From Rhizophagus irregularis (taxonomy: Eukaryota; Glomeromycota; Glomeromycetes; Glomerales; Glomeraceae): 64,000 nt of DNA. Numbering within the stretch: the stretch's first letter is position 1; every line of letters begins with the position of its first letter. This document shows, in pieces, positions 12,321 to 24,099 of the stretch. The notes under the pieces are model-generated. The model was not told the origin of the DNA. It ran no database searches and saw only the letters and a list, made by a program, of their open reading frames with translations. A program made the translations under genes and the position numbers. Where the stretch lies: contig NC_089429.1 in the NCBI RefSeq assembly GCF_026210795.1, forward strand, positions 6,295,001-6,359,000. Reading direction: 5' to 3'.

Positions 12321-13882
12321 CTTTCAATTTTTTTGGGTGAACATATAACACCAAATTTTAGTTTAATTATTATTTATTATAATCTAGTAGTAATTATTTA
12401 AAATATAGTTCAAATATTGTCTGATAGAATTCTAAACATCTTTATTTTTATTAAAAAATTATTCTGTATTATATTTCAGCAAATATTAAAACTAGAACAA
12501 TAAAATTATTACCATTAGATTCATCTATAAATTTAATAGTATAAACTTATTGAATTTGGATTATTGGTTAGCTAAAAAGCAGGAGTATGTAGTTTAAAAT
12601 TTTGAATGAAATTCCAAAGATTATATCTTATCTAGAGCTCATATTTTCCTGGCACTTATAAAAAGACAAATACACAAAGACATTAGCTAAGTTTAGTTAA
12701 AATATATATTAAAATAAAAAAATAAATTAATTAAAATGAATAAAAAAAATTAATTTTGATGTTTACCTTTGAAATTCTGTACAGAAACTGTCCAGAAAGC
12801 CGTAAAACTACAAAAGAAGCAAATGCTAGTTAACGTTTCATTTAAAAAGATAACAAAAGAGAAATATTTTAAAAATACCTTCAAAAAAGTTTACTTTGAA
12901 ATAGAAGACCAGCCTTCAGCCTCTGGATCTAAAAAACAAAAAGTATAAAAGCAAAAATTTTGACAAGATCAGCGATAATTTAATACTTAAGTGCCTTATT
13001 ATATACTAAGTAATCCTAAATATTGTATATTACAGCAAATAAAAAATTTTCAGGAAGGTGAAGATAAAACAGTTGGAGTATAAATGATTATAGAAAGCAA
13101 ATTGAAAAAGCAAAGAATTTACCTTTCGATGAGTACTCAAGTAGCATTTAATAGGTGAAATCAAAAGGGACTCAACTTCACTGAAGGGAATACTTTATTG
13201 TTAGATCAAATTTTGTTCTTCTGCAAATAATATTATTGCAATATGAAAAACATGGATTCTTTTGGTGTAATTCTCCAAAAACAAAAATAATATAGTCATA
13301 AATTTTTTTTTTTGTTTTTGTTATGGATTTAATTTTAGATTGTTTAGGTATGTGTATAGATAGGGTTCTACCATTTGATGTACATTTCATAATATATATA
13401 TCACATGTGACTACTATGACCCGTCGTTCTGATCAAAAGTGACACCAGATTTATCCCGACCTATATCAGATATTAATTCGTTAAACTTCACCGGTAATTA
13501 TATCACGCCTATTGAATCTATTACTGAATGTATGTAAAATATAAATAATTTGAATTGAATGTAATTTTTTTTTTTTAAAAAAAATTTTTTTATTAGAGTA
13601 AATAAATTTAATTCTTTTAATTTTTCTCAATATATAAACAAACTCTAATTTTATATAAAAATAATTATAAAAATAGGATATTAAAAAAGCTAGTACATAA
13701 GCTATATAAAAATCAAATTCTTAATAGTGAATTATAATTAAATTTATTTGTTTATTTGCATGTAATTTTTTTTTATAATAATAAATTTTTTTTTTATAAT
13801 ACCTCTCTTTATTAACAAGAAATATATATATATATATAATCATACAGAATATATATATTGGCACCTTTAATCATTAGAAATA
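12321..13882. other. AT-rich spacer downstream of the BTB-TLDc gene
   Basis: No recognised gene. An ATG-initiated minus-strand frame of 70 codons lies at 13178-13390 and has no recognisable domain. A plus-strand run near 12770-12948 (ending PSASGSKKQKV) is open but has no start. Both are more likely chance or relic than genes. Confidence 0.3.
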
Positions 13883-15406
13883 TTAATCAATCTTTTTGAT
13901 TTGAAATACTTCATATTCTTCTACAGAAAAAAACCCTTCGGTTTTTCTAATTAATGTGTCATAATCTCCAGGATGACAACAACCCTGCATGTAACTTTCT
14001 CCATACAATTCAAGGTCACGATTACCAAATACTGGTCCCGAGAAAGAGTCATTTTCTATAACATTTTTTTCTTCTTTTGGTCGGCTTAAAATATAATCTT
14101 CAATATTTTCCTCAATCTTAATAAAAGAGAATAAAAAACTATCTATCATGTCGCCAATTGCAAGATTAGATTTCCATTCGATCGGATTATATCCACCAAG
14201 GATTTCGTTGCTATCTTTCACTTTAATAATTGTTATGGTACGAAATTGATTATCACAAATCTCATGGAATTTACTAGGCGAGAAACCATCACGAGATCCA
14301 CGAAGAATCAACTTAAATTCATACGAATTTTTCATCTTGTCAGTGATTTCTAATTTATCAATCCATTTCGATATTAATTCAGCATGTCGGATTGTAATGA
14401 TTTTTGAATCAATACTTTTTGAACTAGTCTCTTTGATTATTATCATTGGTTCTGGGTTATTACTTGACTGTTCTATAAAATATTTAAATAAATTTTTACG
14501 CAAATCTTTTGGTATAATTTTTTTATACGGATATACATTATCTAAATATTCTTTAGAAGTTAAACTAAAGAAATTAATAAAAGGAATAAAATGATGTAAA
14601 GTATTTTCTAAAGTAATAAAATCTTCTTTTGAATAACTAGAAAGAACTGAAGGAAGTCTAGGATTTTGAGCGATACCCCATTTAAGCACATGTTCCCAAA
14701 CTTGAATAACATTCTTTTTAATATTATTATGTTGAATAAGAGAAATCAAAAATTTTTCTGAAAGCGAAATAAAGTTAATTGAATTAAAAATTTTTTCTGG
14801 TTCTTTAGATATTAATTCTGTACAAAAATTTTGTAATTCCAAGAAAGAATCATTCTCAAAACTTGTTTTATATATCAAGTTAAAATTTTGTTCCATCCAA
14901 TTTTTTTTATTTTCGATTAAAAATGATTGTAAATGAGAGATTAGTTCATTAAGACCAAGTTCTCTGGATGCAACCAAAATTTCAATTATATCCGAAGTAT
15001 CATATTCTTCTAAAGAGACTCTTCCCCCATAGATATATCTAAAACGAAAATATTAAACGAAAAATTTGAATATATTCGTAAAATTTTTAAATATTTTTTT
15101 TTTTAAAAAAAAAATCGCTAAATTTTTTTACTTCAATTCTCACCTTAAGATTATTTGAAAAATTCCCGGTGAAATATTTGGTAATTTAATATGTGTCAAA
15201 CTTCCATCATTATTTCTATTAACGTTAGTAATTGATAAGATTCTACGCAAATAAGAGGAACGATAATTCAAAATGACCATATGGGTACGAAAAATTTTTA
15301 CGTAAGGGTCATTACCAACTTCAATAGTTGTATCATAAAATTCACCATCATTTAAAATTTCAAGAAAATTTTCAGATAATTTTGGTAAAAATTTATTATC
15401 ATACAT
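13883..15406 (-). CDS. BTB-BACK-TLDc domain protein (two exons)
   Basis: Exons are 15406-15144 and 15038-13883. The 105-nt intron (15143-15039) begins GTGAG and ends TTTTAG. The splice restores the arginine codon in IILR-YIYGG and yields 472 aa. The ATG at 15406 is used because the longer upstream frame begins only with GTG. BTB/POZ covers roughly residues 5-115 (DTTIEVG, FRTHMVILNYRSSYLR, SPGIFQIILRYIYGG). A BACK-like helical segment covers about 125-225 (VWEHVLKWGIAQNP). TLDc covers about 300-470 (YEFKLILRGSRDGF, GGYNPIEW, and a glycine-rich end with CCHPGDYD). BTB-BACK proteins are usually Cullin3 adaptors, and TLDc domains are tied to oxidative-stress and V-ATPase functions. This fusion is greatly expanded in Rhizophagus. 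A broken TLDc relative lies at 61.7 kb. Confidence 0.9.
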
Positions 15407-15530
15407 TATTAGTACTTTCGAGAAATAAAGTTGAACTGTGGGCGCTAAGGCCGCTAAGCCATAATAAATATGATTTATCGGGTAAATTTCGGCCCCAAAA
15501 ATAAGGTTAATCACATGATTATTAATTCAA

Positions 15531-15740
15531 AATTCACCCGAGCTGGGCGAGTCTGGGTCCGGACCGGCACATGATTTTCGTTAAACCCAGCTTTTCGTAA
15601 TTCTGGCCAAAATCCAATTCCGGCTGAAATTAAACCTGCAAAGATTAAGTTGGCCGATTTTTTTGTTTTTACAACAAAATGATATAATAATAGTCCGGGT
15701 CCGGGCCGGACCGGACCGGGTTGTAAAATAGACTAGGTCA
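15531..15740. repeat. CCGG-rich dispersed repeat
   Basis: GC-rich words (GGTCCGGACCGG, GGTCCGGGCCGGACCGGACC) flank an AT-rich core just upstream of the BTB-TLDc gene. The block reading TTGTAAAATAG and then GGTCAATGCAGACC reappears reversed at 60741-60800, so this is a dispersed repeat family. The match between the two sites is partial. Confidence 0.6.
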
Positions 15741-15864
15741 ATGCAGACCTTTATTTCCAAGGATTTCTCTATAGGAATTTTACACCAAATTTTATTAAAA
15801 ACCAGGTAAAGGACGTCTAAAATTTATTTTTCTTTTTTTGTGGTATAAAAAGGACGACTGCAAT

Positions 15865-16049
15865 CCCTATAAAAACGAAATGTGTTGAATTTGTTTTTCA
15901 TGAGTAATAAATGTCTAAAAAAGCACCATTTTGTCCGATTTATGTCTTATTATAAAAAAACGAAAACTAAACAAAATGGTGCTTTTTTAAACATTTGTTA
16001 TAACACATGAACAACAAATTTATAATAATACAATTCGTTTTTTATAGGG
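15865..16049. mobile_element. 185-bp foldback MITE with CCCTATAA ends
   Basis: The two halves are close inverted copies. Both begin CCCTATAAAAA, and both contain AAAAAAGCACCATTTTGT about 70 bp in. The element is flanked by AAT on each side, a possible 3-bp target duplication. It is almost entirely palindromic and has no coding capacity. The larger element at 17326-18914 has the same termini. Confidence 0.75.
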
Positions 16050-17325
16050 AATTAATTTGTCATTATTATTATTTTTGATAAAATGCATGATTATTCAAGA
16101 TTTAATAGTAATAACAATATGAGATTCTGCTTTATGGTTGAAAAGTGCGTTTAAGTGATATTTATATACGGTGATATTTATATATTTTACAGTCTATAAC
16201 TAGGAAACGGGAATTATTATAAGCCTGAATTGTTGCTTAGATGTTTTATTTGATTATTGTACATCGCCACGTACTGGACGGACGGCAATAGAAAGTACGC
16301 ATTAAGATATTATAGGTGGTATATATTATATAAATTACGCAATATTTATCAGAAATTATGTAATATCCAGGTATTCACACAGTTATGTTATATAATTTTA
16401 TTAATTAAATACTCTTAAAAAGTATGTTTAAATCTAGGTTGCGAAGTGATCAACTTTAGAAGTTTAACTTTTATTGAAAAAAATTGTGCGTTAGCATAAT
16501 TTGAATTTACTATGTATTTGAATTGGATATTTAACATTCCAGTTATCAAAAAATAGTTTTAAGCATCCCATATAAGTTAAATAAACAAACCAATTGGTGA
16601 TGATCTTGCTAATATTTCTAAACACTTACTAGTATTCCAACGATGACCAGAAATTCTAATAATAAATAATCCATATATTGACAATTAATTAATTTTAATT
16701 TCTAACTTAAGATATTTAAGTTTTTGGACATTTTGTATCCATCTAATTCAGTAATTCTAAACTTTTAAATTAATAAATATGATAGAAAATATGTGGCAAG
16801 TTATATATTAATTGCATATTTAATTAACAATTTTCAAGAGCATTATCTATAGTAGAATAACTGAAGAATTCCTGAGTTTTAATTAGTCTAGTAACTCCAT
16901 CATTGTTACCATTCTTATTAATAATAAGTTCCAATTCTTTAACTGATTTAACTGATTTGAAAATTTCTTTATATTCGTATAACATCAATAATTGAAAAGC
17001 AATGCTTAGTAAATTTTGTATTTTTCATTAATAAAAAGACGAGTAATTTCATTTTAAGCAATCAACACTCCAACTAACTCTTTGGTTACATTTAAAATTT
17101 AAATGTTTACAAAAATTAACATAATTAAATAAAGGTTTTTTGTATTAATTAATTGTAAAATCAACACCTTGACTGTTCATATTATTTGTGAAATAATTAC
17201 ATCTAGTAGGAATTTTCCTTTTGAGTAATTTAATATTTCCAAGGATTTCTCCACAGAATTGGAATAGTAATCTCACACTGAGTTTTTTTACATATTTTTT
17301 ATTAACTAAAAGGCAATAATGAAGA
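16050..17325. other. AT-rich spacer between CCCTATAA elements
   Basis: No gene recognised. ATTTCCAAGGATTTCTC occurs at about 15755 and again at about 17233, so a short direct repeat brackets this part of the cluster. Confidence 0.4.
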
Positions 17326-17699
17326 CCCTATAAGAAATATGTATACGGAAAGGATACGTTTTGTATACATTTTATGTACGTTTCTATAGTTTCCGTATAC
17401 AAATTCCGTATATTTAATAAGCAATTCATTTTTGAACATTTTTTAAAAAAACTAATGTATACGGAAAAAATTAATCATACGGAATGTATACGGAATTTTT
17501 AAACTTAATATTTTTAGAAAATAATTTTACAAAAATCTCGTATCATAACACGAGATCACGTGATTGTTTATTGTTTTGTTATGATACGTTTTTTGTTTTT
17601 TATATAAACCCTTACTTTGATGAGTTTGATCTTTCTGTCTTTCCCTTCCTTCTCTTTTCTCTTGTCTTATTTTTGTTATTTTTTCTAAATTTTTCTTCT

Positions 17700-18020
17700 T
17701 TTTTCGTCACCCCCCCTATTAAAAAAAAATTTTTTTTTCGTACCTCACTTTAAAATTTTTTTTTTCATCACTCTCCTTTAAAAAAAAATTTTTTTTTCGT
17801 CACTCCCTTAAAAAAAAAAATTTTTTTTTGATTTTATTCTTTTATTCCCACTATTCCCACACTTCTTTTTTTTTAAAAAAAATTTCTTCTTTCTATTTCT
17901 ATTTCCTCTTTATAAAAATTTTTTATTTTTCTAACTTTGACGTCCTCCCTTTAAAAAAAAAATTTTTTTTTTAACTTTCCTAACTTCGTTACCCTCTTTT
18001 TAAAAAAATATTTTTTTTTG
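17700..18020. repeat. Minisatellite with A9T9 palindromic blocks
   Basis: Units of about 30-50 bp consist of a CGTCACTCCCT-like word followed by a run of 8-11 A and then 8-10 T. Six to seven units are visible. The A/T blocks are self-complementary and may extrude or hinder replication. Confidence 0.7.
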
Positions 18021-18104
18021 ATTTATTCTTTATTCCCCTTTCTTTTTTATTTATATACTGTATATCCCTTTTTTTATTTCATAGGCCAGCAGATTTTTTT
18101 TTGT

Positions 18105-18530
18105 GAGAAGATTCAGTTTCTTTTTTCTTTTTTGTAGATCAGTTTGGGAGTCCTTTCCTTTTTGTAGGATTGTTTAGGATTTTTTTCTTTTTTTAGGTCA
18201 GTTCAAATTTTCTTTTTTTTTTTTTTGTAAGTTGGGTTCAGATTCTTTTCTTTTTGTAGGTTGTTTCAGTTTTGTTGCTTCAGAGTCTTCTTTTTTTGTA
18301 GGTCAGTTTTGGATTTATTTTGTTGTTTTGGTTTCTTTTTCATCAGATGCTTCATAATTCTTTTCATTTATGTAGGTCAGACATTCTGGAGTTCTCTTTC
18401 TTTTTTTGTAGGAATGCTGACCTTTGGTGACTTGGACGATTGCAGATACTATATGAAGGGGGGTTTTGTTTCCAATTAAGTTAGACGTTCTTATGTTTCT
18501 TTTTTTTGTTTTTTTTTTAGGTTGTTTGAC
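18105..18530 (+). repeat. Repeated T-tract plus GTAGGTCAG units
   Basis: About nine imperfect units end in TTTTTTGTAGGTCAGTT or a close variant (for example at about 18113, 18164, 18257, 18296, 18374, 18407 and 18518). Each resembles a 3' splice acceptor (pyrimidine tract plus TAG). Confidence 0.6.
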
Positions 18531-18914
18531 TCCAAATGAACCTGAACTTATAGATAATTTTGGTTGCAATAGGTGGTTTTAATAAGGAGGGAATTTTCAT
18601 AATGTATTTGTATTTTGTTTATTTTTTATTTTTTATTTAATTTAATAAAGTAAAATTAGATTTATGTAAATATATTATAGTAAACTGTAATACAAATAGT
18701 AAATTCAGTGACCAAATCGTATAAATTTCGTGATAAAATCAGTGATCAAATCATGTAAATTCCATATGAATTCCGTGCAAATTCCGTATCCAAACCATAT
18801 TTTTAGTGATACGGAATTGTGCATTTTTCCGTATCCTATTATGATACGTTATTTCTAAGGAAAAAAAATCGTATAAAAACTTTATAAAAAACGTATCCCG
18901 ATTTTTTTATAGGG

Positions 18915-19563
18915 AGAGTATTTTTATCATTATGTAACTCTTTGAAAAATATTAAATAAAGAAAATCTCTGTTTAATTAGAACATTTATTATTATTTATT
19001 ATTATTATTATTTTAGGTTAAAGGTTAAAAGTGCGTACAATTATTAACAATAAAATAAAATCAAATTATATTACAAGTACCGTAATTTTCTGCAAAATTT
19101 GACCGCAAGTCCCAGGCTTATGCCAAAGATCCACTGATTGCTCGCTCAATAATGCAGTAAGTCACAAAAAAATCTATCAGAAATTTTAGTTAAAAATTTG
19201 TTAAATGGAATAAAAATACAAAGAAAAATTTCACAGTAATTCATATGCATTTTACATAATAAAACTATTATTTTATAATAATGATCAATTATCTTTCTTA
19301 AAATTTAGCTGCTAGTTCACATTTACCAAAAAAAAAGAATTCTTTGTAATTTTGCAACATTTGCGGCTAGATTTTTTTGTGCCTTACTATACTATGATTA
19401 AGAATTGCGTAACTACTATTGCGTAGTCAACTATCCACAGGCACAACGTGAATATGTCACAAACAAAAAAAACAATTCATTTGAATACTCTTTCAGCTAA
19501 AAATAACTATTATTTTATAGTAGCCAAATTTAAAAAGTCAGTGATGTTCTTTATTTGAGTTAT
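18915..19563. other. AT-rich spacer, no gene seen
   Basis: It contains an ATT trinucleotide run near 18990 and no coding-like frame. Confidence 0.4.
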
Positions 19564-20022
19564 GGTACATTTCGCTGAAGGAATGTTTCACCGAAGCAAG
19601 GGGATGTTTCACCGAAAGGACGTTTCACCAAAAGTGCATTTTATCGAATCCATTTTTCTGAATCATCCATTTCTTCAAATTCCATTCCCCCGAAAATGGT
19701 AGCGATTAATATTTTTATAAAAAATATTCATCATGTAATGAAAATTAAGATTATTTTTAGAGGTCTTTTTTCCAGGACATTATCACTTTAACATTCAAGC
19801 AAGCAAGAAATAAATAACTTTATTTTCCTAAAAACATTTATTCACGAAGAAGTAAGTACTAAAAAAAAAATCCAATAAAAATCATCTAATTCAAAAATTT
19901 TTCTAGAAAAGATTTCTTTATGTACTTAATAAAAAGCTTTGGCGAAATGGAATTTAGCGAAGCGCCTCTTTGGCGAAATATCCCTTCGGCGAAACATCCT
20001 TTCGACAAAAAGTCCAGATACC
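19564..20022. mobile_element. MITE with TTTCRCCGAAAGGAtg sub-repeats
   Basis: The left arm (19564-19645) carries GGATGTTTCACCGAAAGGAC-type words. The right arm (19940-20022) reads the same reversed (GGATGTTTCGCCGAAGGGAT). The arms are about 60-80 bp and imperfect, with an AT-rich interior and no coding capacity. The exact ends are uncertain by about 10 bp, and no clear target duplication was found. Confidence 0.65.
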
Positions 20023-20337
20023 TTTTACTTGATATTCAGAGGGTTCCATAATGGTATTAGATTTTTCATTCTTGCCTTTTACTAGTTAATAGAACTTGGT
20101 GAGATTATTATTCCAATTTTATGGAAAGATCTCGAGAAATGTTTGTGTAAAAAGTGAATTTTCTGAGATGTAATCATTCACATTTATCATGCGGATCTAT
20201 TAAATAATAATATAAAGAACTAAGCTGTATACAAAACCCGTGCAAAAATTTTATTTAATTATGTTAGTTTTTGTAAGCATTATTTACAATCAACGAGTTA
20301 GTAGTTATGTCTTATGTGGTATATTGGATCGAATATA

Positions 20338-20690
20338 AGTGATAGTAGTGATAGTGATTTAACTGGATTGATAGAAACGTACAGATTAATTAAAGAATTG
20401 GGACTTATTATTAGGTATATTAGCAATCAACATACTGTATTATAATGATGAGTAAAGGAATATAAATTTGTATATAATAAATACAAAAAATAGTTTATTA
20501 GCTTAAAACTCTACCTAGCAATAATACCATCTGAATTATTGACTAATATCGATTCATTTAAAGCAATTACTTTCAAAAAGACTGCATTAAAAATTCATGA
20601 CTGTTGTTAAATATTGAGAATATTGAGGCCAATGTTGTATCCTCCACAGAATGTCGTTAATGTTCCAGAATGATTTTTTGATCGACTTTA
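20338..20690 (+). pseudogene. Relic of an unnamed repetitive protein family
   Basis: Plus-strand frames read DSSDSDLTGLIETYRLIKEL and then, after an AT-rich gap, LLTNIDSFKAITFKKTALKI followed by ILRILRPMLYPPQNVVNVPE. The codons are coherent but interrupted by stops, and no start or end is preserved. I recognise no domain. The acidic-serine start and the regular helix suggest an element-encoded or expanded hypothetical family. Confidence 0.35.
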
Positions 20691-20731
20691 GTGCTAACCG
20701 AAACAAATATTTGTAATGTAACCAATAAAAT

Positions 20732-22177
20732 CTACATAAAGTTTTTGATTACTCCTTCTCTTTTATATTCATTAATCACTTTTGTACAATCATCATCTAT
20801 ATCATTTCCAGTAGTAAACATGGAGAGTGCATGCCTGCCTTTCCATTCTTCTAAGAATTCCTCCAAGTTTTCTAAAGAAAATTTAAATTTACGACTGAAC
20901 CTAATTTCTTTTAAATTGGTTGGCATTGACCTAATTAATACTCTTAATAATTCTTCTCCATTGTTCAAAGAGCAAGTATCATCATCATCTAATATAACTA
21001 TTAATAATGACTTTAAATTTTTACAAACTCCTAGTAGTTTTTCAAGTTCAATAAAATGCGCCTTTGTTGGCGAAAACGCAATTGATAAATATTCAATTGA
21101 AGGACAATTTTCATAAATTTTACGAATAAAATTTAGAGAATTTTCATTAAATTCATCATATTCATATTCAATATTATAGGGTTCGAACAAAATTTTCTTG
21201 AGACTTGCTCCGCTATTTTCAATTATACTAGAAATCACATCTAACCTATTACACTCGATATTAAGAATTTCAAGTTGGTGATAAACTTGCATTTTTAATT
21301 TTTCCAATTTTTTTTCATTAAAAAAATGATAGCCATCAATTATTAATATTTTTATATTATAAAATTTTGGAAGTACCTCTTGCAGTAAAGTGTGTTCACA
21401 ATTTTCCACATATTGGGCAAATAGTCTTAAACAATTGAGACTTGCAGCTTTTTTTTCTAGCGCGAGAAGAACTTTTTCGTAAGGATTATTATCCGTAAAA
21501 CACCCATCATCAAAATCATCATCCCATTGAAAATATTTTAAGTTCTTTTGAACCTCAATTAACTTAATAATCCCATGATTAGGTTTTATGTCAACATAAA
21601 CAATGGTAAGACTCTGTAAATATTGACAGAATTGTGATAATCCGTAAAAGTATAAAGGATCAATGGATGTATCACATTTTAATTCACAAAGTAATTCAAA
21701 TCGAACCATGGCTTCTGGAAATTGAAATATTTGGTGTTTAATCGATCTCATATCAAAATACTTCAATTCTAAACATTTTTTCATAAAGAGAGAGTAAAAT
21801 TTTTGTTGCATATTAAATAGATTATAATCTATATCTGAACCAATAGAAATTATTTCCTTTATAATATTTATATTGATACTTCTACAATAAGAAAAATAAT
21901 CAAACAAGAGTGATTGATTTGAACCTGAAGGTAATTGGATTTCTTGATTTGTTATGAATTCTTTGATATCGCCAAATATGTATTGAGAAATGATTCTGAA
22001 TAAAGAGATTTTGTTACTGTAATTAATACCATTGTAGCACCAGGGATTCCTCCATAAATTTGGTATCGCAGTTTCACACCAAAGTCTATTAACCATTAGA
22101 CATGAAAAGAGAGATTTCGAATCTTCTCGTAATTCCTCAAATATTAAGAAAAGAATATCTTTGTTAAGTTTAGACAT
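20732..22177 (-). CDS. F-box/LRR-like protein
   Basis: A single-exon 481-aa protein. The start is the ATG at 22177. The open frame runs 18 codons further, but only to a TTG. Residues 2-45 are an F-box: SKLNKDILFLIFEELR, CLMVNRLWCETAIPNLWRNP. Such proteins bind Skp1 and recruit substrates to SCF ubiquitin ligases. The remainder consists of irregular leucine-rich helical repeats (NLKYFQWDDDFDD, LEILNIECNRLD, NLKSLLIVILDDDD), likely the substrate-binding part. The length is normal for the very large Rhizophagus F-box family. Immediately upstream are three perfect 16-bp tandem units. The intact reading frame suggests a live gene, with target unknown. A decayed relative is at 53.3 kb. Confidence 0.9.
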   Translation of the reverse strand: MSKLNKDILFLIFEELREDSKSLFSCLMVNRLWCETAIPNLWRNPWCYNGINYSNKISLFRIISQYIFGDIKEFITNQEIQLPSGSNQSLLFDYFSYCRSININIIKEIISIGSDIDYNLFNMQQKFYSLFMKKCLELKYFDMRSIKHQIFQFPEAMVRFELLCELKCDTSIDPLYFYGLSQFCQYLQSLTIVYVDIKPNHGIIKLIEVQKNLKYFQWDDDFDDGCFTDNNPYEKVLLALEKKAASLNCLRLFAQYVENCEHTLLQEVLPKFYNIKILIIDGYHFFNEKKLEKLKMQVYHQLEILNIECNRLDVISSIIENSGASLKKILFEPYNIEYEYDEFNENSLNFIRKIYENCPSIEYLSIAFSPTKAHFIELEKLLGVCKNLKSLLIVILDDDDTCSLNNGEELLRVLIRSMPTNLKEIRFSRKFKFSLENLEEFLEEWKGRHALSMFTTGNDIDDDCTKVINEYKREGVIKNFM

Positions 22178-22248
22178 TTTAATAATATGGTTTAAAATAA
22201 AATAAACTCTATATAACCGAAGTATCTTCAAGGATAATTATCCAAAGT

Positions 22249-22296
22249 ATTAATACAAAAGAAAATTAATACAAAAGAAAATTAATACAAAAGAAA
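22249..22296. repeat. Three perfect 16-bp tandem units before the F-box gene
   Basis: ATTAATACAAAAGAAA is repeated exactly three times, 72-119 bp upstream of the F-box start codon. It lies where a promoter or 5' untranslated region would be. No function is known. Confidence 0.85.
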
Positions 22297-23430
22297 AAAC
22301 CAAAATGATAAAAAAATCGGACTATTTATAGAATACAGAAACTCCGGCTAATTTGTTAAATTTGATTACTTTGTACCAACCATAAGCTTGATCAAATGAT
22401 ACAAATAATGTAAATAATGTTTCACAGAACAAAATTAATAAAACAAATATTACGACAAATGTCATGTGATTGCTATTGTCCTTCGGGTTTGGCATAATCC
22501 GCAAATTAATAGAAATCACGTGCTAATGGCCATATTCAATACTATCCGAAGTTGGCACATGTACTACAAATTTCTAGTTGTGAAACTTCGATCACATGGC
22601 CCATTTCCAGTAAATTTATCACAAATTTCAAATAAATGTAAATTTTGGATATTCTCGGAAACTTGTCCCGTTTCCATTAAGTTCCCACCTCATTTTTGAT
22701 AATAGAAACTTCATTTATATGTTGTTTACATTTGTATCACACCAAAATATAATAAAATAAAATCTTACTTATTTTTCCGTTAAACTGTGATATTTTGTTT
22801 ATTATTTTTAAAAAATATTTTATTACAATTCAATGACATTAATATAACATTTTCATTACATTACTAGCAAATTCATTTAAATTCCTATTATATTTAACGA
22901 AATAAGTAATGACACCGACGTTACTCAAATTAATTGCATATTATCCTAGTAAATGTAATACAAAATTAGAAATCTTTTAATTATTAATAAACGAAAAAAG
23001 AAATACTAAAAAATTACTAGTTCTACCATTAAAACGTGTTACTCGAGTGGTTGATACCACAAGCTTTTTTTACTTCGTTTATTAGGCGGGCTTCAAAGAT
23101 TCTTCTGATTCAGCCTGATTTCCTTACTTTATCTGTTCAATTTCTTTTTGTAACTATTAAATGTACTATAGAACTTTGAATATAATTTTTTTGTTCTAAT
23201 AAAATGTACAAATCAAGCTTATTGATAAATTTAATATACTGTATGATATATGTATTTTATTTTTATTTTACTATACATTAAACATATTATTATTGTACGC
23301 TATAATGTATTTTATCTTATGATGTATGCTTAATTAATAACAAAGTAAAAGTTTTATAATACATAATATAAAGTCATTGCTATCAAAAAAGGAAATTGAT
23401 GTAATTGTATGGTAAACCTTTCAAAAAAAT
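22297..23430. other. Spacer without a recognised gene
   Basis: Two overlapping opposite-strand frames (22322-22519 and 22466-22699) exist without any domain. CATGTGATT-type words are scattered here. Nothing else was identified. Confidence 0.35.
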
Positions 23431-23439
23431 TAGCCTAAG

Positions 23440-23475
23440 TGTGCATAGCTCGCAAAAGCTCGAGCTGGCTCGCCT
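23440..23475. repeat. AGCTCG-rich repeat, left block
   Basis: AGCTCGCAAAAGCTCGAGCT followed by GGCTCGCC. A longer block of the same vocabulary lies at 24735-24860, so the pair may mark ends or copies of one element. Confidence 0.5.
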
Positions 23476-24099
23476 ACAAAGTAATAAAATAAAAATTAAT
23501 GATTCAGATTGGTTACTAGTTACTACGGTTTCGTGTCGGTCATATGACTTACCGATATTCTGATTTACGCTGTAATGCCAGAGTGAATTTATTAATGTGG
23601 GCGCAGTTTTATAGTGTATAAAATTTTTTGTGATTTAAAATTGTGGAATGTTACAAATGTAACATCCGAAAGGACGTTAAACGTTAAACTAAATAATTTG
23701 GGATTTGTGTATTTGTTTATATTCAGATTTTGGGAATACATGATTTGAATAGTATTTGAATAATTAAATATCAGGAACCAATGATAGGTAGTTTATACTT
23801 CAATGAAGAGGATTATAAAAGGAGTAATATTTGACTTGATGAAATTAGGATACGAATTTTGGGAATTAATTTTTGATATTTAGTTGTATTAAAACAAGCA
23901 TATTATTATATTTATTTGCATTACTAATAAAATATTATTTGTTAAGACTAAGGTGGCAACGTGATTTATCACGGGTACAACAGTTTACCGATTCGATCAG
24001 TCAATTTTTATATAAAAAAAAAATTTTTTTTTTACCGATCTTTTTTTAAATAATAATTTATTCATCATTATTATTTAAAAAGATGACGGAAATGGGAGA

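Larger units (their letters stand above)
17326..18914. mobile_element. 1.6-kb non-autonomous element with CCCTATAA ends
   Basis: The left end CCCTATAAGAAAT and the right end (reverse complement CCCTATAAAAAAAT) are inverted. AGA lies immediately outside both ends, a likely 3-bp duplication. Sub-terminal regions on both sides are filled with variants of TATACGGAA and GGATACGTTTT in opposite orientation (17340-17500 and 18700-18900). The interior holds two simple-sequence blocks and no transposase. The three frames of 70-90 codons inside it are low-complexity artefacts. Confidence 0.65.

Noticed and set aside
15407-15514. Longer N-terminus for the BTB-TLDc protein
   Set aside because: The extension begins only at a GTG codon and overlaps the CCGG-rich repeat. 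The ATG at 15406 places the BTB fold normally.
17484-18569. Several 70-90 codon frames on both strands
   Set aside because: They lie entirely in poly-T/poly-A minisatellites of the CCCTATAA element and encode F/L/K-rich low-complexity peptides.
22178-22231. Longer N-terminus for the F-box protein
   Set aside because: The extension starts at TTG and adds residues ahead of an F-box that already begins right after the ATG at 22177.
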